Of a stretch of DNA of 64,000 nt, positions 58,671-64,000 are shown in pieces (within the stretch, counting starts at the first letter, position 1; each line of letters begins with the position of its first letter). Made by a program: the position numbers and the translations under genes. The stretch spans positions 1,279,501 to 1,343,500 of the forward strand of contig NZ_CP120678.1 in NCBI RefSeq assembly GCF_030273445.1. The letters are read 5' to 3'. The notes under the pieces are model-generated. The model was not told the origin of the DNA, did not search any database, and saw nothing but the letters and a program-made list of their open reading frames with translations. The DNA comes from Selenobaculum gibii (lineage in GTDB: Bacteria > Bacillota > Negativicutes > ICN-92133).

Positions 58671-59459
58671 TTATTTAACAAGTTCTGTATAATTTGCATA
58701 TGCATTATGATTATGAATGGATTCATAATTTTCACATTCAATATCAAACCAATTTATGCATTCAAAAGTTCTTAGCGTGATAACCAGATCTCGAAGTACA
58801 TCTTCGACAAATTTAGGATTTTCATAAGCAGTTTCTGTTACGAACTTTTCATCTTCACGTTTTAATAAGGGATAAATTGGAGAACAGGCTTGCCCCTCTA
58901 GTGCAGTTACTAAATCTTCAATCCATATTAAATCCTTTGAAGCATTATATTTTACTTTAACTTTCATTAAGCCACGTTGATTATGAGCACCATATTTTGA
59001 TATCTCTTTACTACATGGACAAAGGGAAGTAAAAGGAACATTTACCCCTAAGATAAAATCTACATTTTCATCAATCGCTTTTTGCGCAATAAATGAACAA
59101 TCTAAATCTAAAACAGATTTTTTCAGACTAATCGGAGCAACTTTTTCAATAAAATATTTGAAATCCATCTGTAAATATACAGTATTGGCCGATAGCTTTT
59201 CTAATGCATCATCTAATAAGGATTCTATATCATTACTATATATAGATTTTTGATTCCATTCACTTAAAATTTCAATAAATCGACTCATATGAGTTCCTTT
59301 ATATTCTTTAGATAAATCAACAGTAAATTTTATTTTAGCTAAAACGCTTTGGCTTGTATTATTTTTACCTTTGATAAGAAAAGGTAAATGAACATCATTA
59401 ACTCCTACTTTTTGTATAGAGATTCCTCTAGAATCAAAAATATTTTGGACATCTTTCAA
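58671..59459 (-). CDS. folE2: GTP cyclohydrolase FolE2
   Basis: FolE2 makes dihydroneopterin triphosphate from GTP, the first step shared by folate and queuosine synthesis. The protein of about 262 residues has KGTHMSRFIEIL and PFTSLCPCSKEISKYGAHNQRG, the metal-site signature of type IB enzymes. I start at TTG 59459 (family-like KDVQN, with GAGGTG six bases upstream); a GTG at 59468 is possible. Just downstream of queC, so likely for queuosine. Confidence 0.95.
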   Translation of the reverse strand: MKDVQNIFDSRGISIQKVGVNDVHLPFLIKGKNNTSQSVLAKIKFTVDLSKEYKGTHMSRFIEILSEWNQKSIYSNDIESLLDDALEKLSANTVYLQMDFKYFIEKVAPISLKKSVLDLDCSFIAQKAIDENVDFILGVNVPFTSLCPCSKEISKYGAHNQRGLMKVKVKYNASKDLIWIEDLVTALEGQACSPIYPLLKREDEKFVTETAYENPKFVEDVLRDLVITLRTFECINWFDIECENYESIHNHNAYANYTELVK

Positions 59460-59481
59460 ATCTTTCACCTCTACTAAAAAC

Positions 59482-60156
59482 CTATCTATTTATATATTCA
59501 ATAGGGTCATTGACCCCAGCTTCCTCAAATCCACGCAATCTTAACTTACAACTGTCACAGATGCCACAAGCTTTTTCTTTTCCATTATAACAACTATGTG
59601 TATATTGCAAAGGCGCCATTAATTTTGTTCCTAATAATACAATCTCTTTTTTCGTCAAACGCAATAAAGGCGTTTCAATTTTTATATGTTTTTTATCTTG
59701 TATACTAGCTTTAGTAGAATAATCAGCTAAATTCTGAAACAATTGAATAAATTCCGGTCTGCAATCAGGATAACCTGAATAATCCAATGAATTTACGCCT
59801 ATGAAAATTGTATCTGCTCCTATTGCTTCTGCATACCCTAATGCATAACTTAAGAAAATCAGGTTTCTTGCTGGAACATAAGTAACAGGAATATCTTTTC
59901 GTTCAATGTTACCGCACGGAACATCAATATTTTTATCAGTTAAGGCACTGCCGCCAATCGCATCCATATTCGTATCTATAATTAAATGATGTTTGACATT
60001 ATAAAAATTTGCAACTTTTTTTGCACTTTCTAATTCAATCTTGTGCCGTTGATGATAGTTAAAACTAATCGGATATAATTCATACCCTTTATTATTTGCA
60101 ACAGACATACATACTGTCGAATCTAATCCCCCAGAAAGTAATATAACTGCTTTCAT
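59482..60156 (-). CDS. queC: 7-cyano-7-deazaguanine synthase
   Basis: QueC makes preQ0 for queuosine synthesis. The protein of about 224 residues has the PP-loop LLSGGLDSTVC and the zinc site CYNGKEKACGICDSCKLR. The ATG at 60156 has GAGGTG six bases upstream. No preQ1 riboswitch is visible upstream. queD and queE, its usual partners, are not in the window. Confidence 0.96.
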   Translation of the reverse strand: MKAVILLSGGLDSTVCMSVANNKGYELYPISFNYHQRHKIELESAKKVANFYNVKHHLIIDTNMDAIGGSALTDKNIDVPCGNIERKDIPVTYVPARNLIFLSYALGYAEAIGADTIFIGVNSLDYSGYPDCRPEFIQLFQNLADYSTKASIQDKKHIKIETPLLRLTKKEIVLLGTKLMAPLQYTHSCYNGKEKACGICDSCKLRLRGFEEAGVNDPIEYINR

Positions 60157-60264
60157 TGTATACACCTCTTATATCACATCTATATTAACTTAATTTAACT
60201 TAACTTTATTAATCATACATTAACATTAACTAAATGTCTATCTATATCACGATTCCGACTCTAA

Positions 60265-60300
60265 GATTTAAGGACTATCCTTTCGCTTGGATAGCCCTTA
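60265..60300 (-). terminator. rpe terminator
   Basis: AAGGGCTATCC pairs with GGATAGTCCTT around AAGCGAAA just past the rpe stop. It has a weak U-run. Confidence 0.65.
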
Positions 60301-60304
60301 TCTT

Positions 60305-60949
60305 TTATTTTCGTAAATCCTCTATACTTTTAGCAATGTTATCGGACCCATAAATAGCCGAACCTGCTACTAAGATGTTTGCTCCAGCAGCAACTACTTG
60401 CGGAGCAGTTACTTTGTTTATCCCGCCATCAACTTGAATATCGATATTGAGATTTCTTGCTCTAATCATTTCTTTCAATTCTTTTATTTTCTTTAGAACC
60501 GAAGGAATAAACTTTTGTCCACCAAATCCGGGATTAACCGTCATTAATAAAACCATATCAATATCATCTAAAATTTCATTTATTGTAGTTAATGGTGTAC
60601 CAGGATTCAGTGCAATTCCCACTTTCATATTATTTTCTTTAATATTTTGAATTATTCGATGTACATGTGGTGCTGTTTCGATATGGAAAGTAAAAATATC
60701 TGTGCCTGCTTTAGCAAATGAAACTACATAATCCTGAGGATTTTCTACCATTAAGTGCACATCAAAAATCTTAGTCGTTATTTTACGCAATGCAGCAATA
60801 ACAGGAGCTCCTATTGTTAAATTTGGGACAAAGTGTCCATCCATGACATCTATATGTACCATTTCTGCCCCAGCTTGATCAATGTTCTTTATTTCCTCTC
60901 CTAATTTTGAAAAATCAGCAGATAAAATAGAAGGTGATATTTTTATCAT
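60305..60949 (-). CDS. rpe: Ribulose-phosphate 3-epimerase
   Basis: Rpe interconverts ribulose-5-phosphate and xylulose-5-phosphate. The 214-residue TIM barrel has [41 protein letters not shown] and [17 protein letters not shown] with the metal and catalytic residues. Two bases after rsgA, in the common prkC-rsgA-rpe order. Confidence 0.97.
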   Translation of the reverse strand: MIKISPSILSADFSKLGEEIKNIDQAGAEMVHIDVMDGHFVPNLTIGAPVIAALRKITTKIFDVHLMVENPQDYVVSFAKAGTDIFTFHIETAPHVHRIIQNIKENNMKVGIALNPGTPLTTINEILDDIDMVLLMTVNPGFGGQKFIPSVLKKIKELKEMIRARNLNIDIQVDGGINKVTAPQVVAAGANILVAGSAIYGSDNIAKSIEDLRK

Positions 60950-60950
60950 C

Positions 60951-61826
60951 TTAAAATCCTCGTTTCGTTTTTTTTATTTCGTCCATTATTTCTACGTAAG
61001 ATTGGTAACGATTTTCTGATATTGCAGCATGATCAACAGCATTTTTTATTTTGCATTGAGGTTCGTGAAGATGTAAACAGCTATTGAACTTACACGAACC
61101 TTCAACTTTATTAAATTCAGGAAAGCATTCAGAAATTGCCCGTTCATCTAAATCATTAAATTCGGTAAGACTAAAACCTGGCGTGTCAACAACAAATCCA
61201 TGCTCAGGCAATGATAATAATTCAGAAAACCGTGTTGTATGTTTTCCACGACCAATTTTATCACTTACCATTCCTGTTTTTAAATTTAACTTAGGATTGA
61301 TTCGATTTAATAGCGTTGACTTCCCCGCTCCTGATGGACCAGCAAACACGGAAATTTTATTATTTAAAAGACTCGTTAATTTTTCTACTCCCTCATGACT
61401 AACATTCGAAACCTTTATCACCGTATAGCCTATTTTCTGATATTCTTGTACTAAAGTTTCTATTTCAGCACGATTTAATAAATCAATTTTCGTTAGACAT
61501 ATAATGATATCCAGTTCGGAATATTCGGCTAAAACCAAAAATCGATCTAATAAACTAGAATTAAAATCCGGATTTTTAGCTGCAAAAGTGATAATCACTT
61601 GTTGAACATTTGCAATCAAGGGACGTAAAAGTACTGATTGGCGGGGAAAAATATTTTCTATTATTCCTGTTTCATCTCCAAGTAAGGTGTATTGAACTTT
61701 ATCCCCTACACACAATGAATACCTATTTTTTTTAAAACGCCCTCTTAATTTACACTCAATTACAGAGGTTTCCCCTTGGACGTAATAATAACTATTATAT
61801 TTTTTTATTATAATTCCGTCCTTCAT
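60951..61826 (-). CDS. rsgA: Ribosome small-subunit-dependent GTPase RsgA
   Basis: RsgA is a circularly permuted GTPase that tests late 30S subunits. The 291-residue protein has an OB domain (1-70), then G4 (LTKIDL) before G1 ([14 protein letters not shown]) and G3 (DTPGF), and a zinc site ([20 protein letters not shown]). Complete. Confidence 0.97.
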   Translation of the reverse strand: MKDGIIIKKYNSYYYVQGETSVIECKLRGRFKKNRYSLCVGDKVQYTLLGDETGIIENIFPRQSVLLRPLIANVQQVIITFAAKNPDFNSSLLDRFLVLAEYSELDIIICLTKIDLLNRAEIETLVQEYQKIGYTVIKVSNVSHEGVEKLTSLLNNKISVFAGPSGAGKSTLLNRINPKLNLKTGMVSDKIGRGKHTTRFSELLSLPEHGFVVDTPGFSLTEFNDLDERAISECFPEFNKVEGSCKFNSCLHLHEPQCKIKNAVDHAAISENRYQSYVEIMDEIKKTKRGF

Positions 61827-61842
61827 TTTATCGTTCCTCGCA

Positions 61843-63705
61843 TTAGTAATTTTCTTCCTTAACTAAATTCCCATTCACATAAATTTGTACTCGATATGGT
61901 GAGCTTGCATTAATTGTTTTATTAATTTTTTCATTCGCATAATGTGTGTTTTCATAAACAACTTTGCGTCCAGATTTATCAGTTACAACAAATTGGATGG
62001 ATTTTGCTCCATTAGGCTCCTGAGGAACAACGAAAGTAACTTGTTGTTCTGATTTATTATTTTTTCCGCCTCTCGCTACAACGAAATCAATAGTTGAACC
62101 TTCAGCAATACTCGTTTCTGCCACAATACTTTGCTCAACTACACTATCTGGCGATACATTATAATTTTCAATCGTAGTAATCTTACCTTTTTGTAAATTT
62201 AAAGCTTTTAATTTAGTTTCTGCCTCTGATATAGACATGCCATGAAAATCAGGAACCGTAACTTTCTTTTCTTCTTCCCCTTTACTGATTACAATATCCA
62301 CGCTATATCCTTTCATTACTTGAGTTCCCTGGCGAGGATTCTGCTCGACTACAGTATTAACTTTTTGGTCAGAAAAAACTTCATCCACTCGACCTAACTG
62401 TAACCCCATATTTTTCAGTTGAATTTCTGCTTCTCGTTTACTTAAACCTCGTAAATCAGGGGCTAATGCAACCTCTCCGCCTTTACTTATATAAATCGTA
62501 ATCGCTCGCTGCTCTTTTACTATTGCTCCAGCTTCCGGAAATTGAGAAACAACTTGTCCCGCTGGAACTTTATCGTCATGAGTTTCTTCAACAGTCACAC
62601 GCAAATTTTTATCTTCTAACATGTGTTTTGCCGCGATTAATTGCTTACCAACAACATTAGGCACTGCCACCTCATTTGCGCTCCAAAACTTTCCATAAAC
62701 CAAAAATGTTCCGATAAAAAAGCTAACAACTAAGAGAAGAAATAAAGCTATAGGCAATTTATTTTTTAAAATTATTGATTGAAATTTAGTTGATTTATTT
62801 TCTTTCCTACCCTTATACTCTGTTTTGGGCAAAATTTGTGTAGCATATAAGTCAGAAACATTCTCATAGCTGTCTTTCTCAGACTTTATTAAATTTTTTG
62901 CGATGTTTAAATCAGAAATCATTGCACTAATATTAACATACCGATCGGAAACTCTTTTTTCCATTGCTTTTAAAACAATCGCCTCAAGCAAATCAGGAAT
63001 CTCTTTGTTAAATTCTTTTATTGATTCAGGATTCTCTTGAATTTGTTTTAACGCAACGCTAACAGGTGTTTCACCTTGGAAAGGAACTTTTCCTGTTAAT
63101 AATTCATACATAAGTACACCGAGAGAATAAATATCCGACTTGTCATTTACGCTTTCACCTCGTGCCTGCTCGGGAGAAAGATAATGAACAGAGCCAATGA
63201 CGTTTCCTGAATAGGTCATCGTCGAAGAGGTTACTGCACGAGCTATTCCAAAGTCTGCAACTTTAACTCTGCCGGAATCAGTAACTAAAATATTATGTGG
63301 TTTTATATCACAATGCACCAAATTATTGCTATGTGCATGTTCAAGTGCTTCTGCTATTTGAAGTGAAATATTTAATGATGCTTTTACAGATAAAGCACCT
63401 TCACGTTGTAATTTTCCTTTTAATGTTTCCCCTGATACGAATTCCATGACAATATAATGGACATCTTCAAATCTTCCAACATCATAGATATTTACAATAT
63501 TGGGATGAGATAATTTTGCTGCAGCTTGTGCTTCTTTTTTAAACCTATTAATAAATTCATCATCATCAATAAAATGAGCGCGAAGAATTTTTATGGCAAC
63601 AAACCGATCTAATAATTGATCATGCGCGCGATATACTTCAGCCATTCCGCCGCCACCCACACGATCTAAAATAGCATATCGATCATCTAATATACGTCCT
63701 ATCAT
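61843..63705 (-). CDS. prkC: PASTA-domain serine/threonine protein kinase with HCD catalytic loop
   Basis: This 620-residue membrane kinase senses muropeptides or lipid II in other Firmicutes. The kinase domain (1-270) has VGGGGMAEVY, Lys39 (VAIKIL), the catalytic loop VHCDIKPHN (130-138) and DFGIAR (151-156). One membrane helix (about 325-346) leads to three PASTA repeats (about 350-417, 419-487, 488-556) and a C-terminal tail. The catalytic loop has HCD where PrkC proteins normally have HRD, making it a non-RD kinase. AGGAGG precedes the ATG at 63705. Follows its phosphatase. Confidence 0.95.
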   Translation of the reverse strand: MIGRILDDRYAILDRVGGGGMAEVYRAHDQLLDRFVAIKILRAHFIDDDEFINRFKKEAQAAAKLSHPNIVNIYDVGRFEDVHYIVMEFVSGETLKGKLQREGALSVKASLNISLQIAEALEHAHSNNLVHCDIKPHNILVTDSGRVKVADFGIARAVTSSTMTYSGNVIGSVHYLSPEQARGESVNDKSDIYSLGVLMYELLTGKVPFQGETPVSVALKQIQENPESIKEFNKEIPDLLEAIVLKAMEKRVSDRYVNISAMISDLNIAKNLIKSEKDSYENVSDLYATQILPKTEYKGRKENKSTKFQSIILKNKLPIALFLLLVVSFFIGTFLVYGKFWSANEVAVPNVVGKQLIAAKHMLEDKNLRVTVEETHDDKVPAGQVVSQFPEAGAIVKEQRAITIYISKGGEVALAPDLRGLSKREAEIQLKNMGLQLGRVDEVFSDQKVNTVVEQNPRQGTQVMKGYSVDIVISKGEEEKKVTVPDFHGMSISEAETKLKALNLQKGKITTIENYNVSPDSVVEQSIVAETSIAEGSTIDFVVARGGKNNKSEQQVTFVVPQEPNGAKSIQFVVTDKSGRKVVYENTHYANEKINKTINASSPYRVQIYVNGNLVKEENY

Positions 63706-63724
63706 CAGATACTCACCTCCTAAA

Positions 63725-64000
63725 TTAAAAATCGCCAATTAAGATAGCTGTAATATTATCCTCGCCACCTGCTGCTATAGCTTTTTCAATAAATATATCC
63801 AAACTTTTTGATAGATTACATTGATTTGTTAATATAATGTCTTTCAATTCATCGTCTGAAATAAGATTTGTTAATCCATCGGTAGTTAACAATACATAAT
63901 TACCCTGATTAACTTTCATATATCCCGTATCGACTTCTAAGTCTTCATTTACGCCAACAGCACGTGTTAACATATTGCGCAACGGATGAGTCGGTATTGA
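63725..64000 (-). CDS. prpC: PP2C-type serine/threonine phosphatase, partial at window edge
   Basis: Only the C-terminal part is in the window; the frame stays open to 64000 (SIPTHPLRNMLTRAVGVNED). It has the PP2C motifs LLTTDGLTNLISDDEL and GGEDNITAIL, whose aspartates bind metal. It pairs with the PASTA kinase just downstream to reverse its phosphorylations. Confidence 0.93.
   Translation of the reverse strand, partial: SIPTHPLRNMLTRAVGVNEDLEVDTGYMKVNQGNYVLLTTDGLTNLISDDELKDIILTNQCNLSKSLDIFIEKAIAAGGEDNITAILIGDF

Noticed and set aside
60157-60264. preQ1 riboswitch before queC
   Set aside because: No preQ1 aptamer pattern is seen, only AT-rich repeats (TTAACTTAA-like) and the rpe terminator.

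Overview
The window looks like chromosomal DNA from a low-GC Firmicute, most likely a diderm Negativicute (Selenomonas/Sporomusa-type). This is inferred from gene content. A PolC-type replicase sits directly upstream of a rimP-nusA-ylxR-ylxQ-infB-rbfA-nrnA-truB-ribF-rpsO-pnp cluster, which is Firmicute order. A complete-looking late anaerobic cobalamin operon and envelope-sugar genes (family 39 glycosyltransferase, flippase-like protein, ChbG/HpnK deacetylase) fit that group. Almost all of the core genes lie on the minus strand.

Positions 1-26,000 are an accessory region. A type I restriction-modification operon (hsdM-hsdS-hsdR plus a YgjP-like metallopeptidase, all joined by 4-base overlaps) is followed by a serine recombinase. 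Next comes a two-gene operon that reads as a type II Thoeris anti-phage system: a TIR-like protein and a two-TM macro-domain effector. From 12.9 to 18 kb there is a graveyard of integrated elements: partial copies of tRNA-Ser and tRNA-Gly 3' ends, one intact tyrosine recombinase, broken phage genes (large structural-type protein, repressor, ImmA-like protease, integrase), and what looks like an intact type I toxin-antitoxin locus. A small hypothetical gene near 0.8 kb has a decayed direct-repeat copy at 25.5 kb.

Inside this region lie LexA, with its operator over its own promoter, and a single-chain pyruvate:ferredoxin oxidoreductase. The oxidoreductase is preceded by a T-box leader whose best specifier reading is isoleucine. 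This is unusual, and it suggests that the enzyme, or its regulation, serves isoleucine synthesis through 2-oxobutyrate.

Positions 26.4-41 kb hold the RNA-processing, translation and replication cluster. PolC here lacks the usual internal proofreading exonuclease. Positions 40.8-55.2 kb are a 16-gene cobalamin operon (cbiD-E-T-F-G-H-J-C-A, cobU, cbiP, cbiB, cobS, pduX, cobD, cobC) under a cobalamin riboswitch. The riboswitch terminator abuts the TTG start of cbiD and buries its Shine-Dalgarno sequence. Positions 55.2-64 kb carry envelope glycosylation genes, queuosine precursor genes (folE2, queC) and a phosphatase-PASTA kinase-rsgA-rpe signalling cluster cut by the window edge.

All calls are from reading the sequence. 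No database search was possible.
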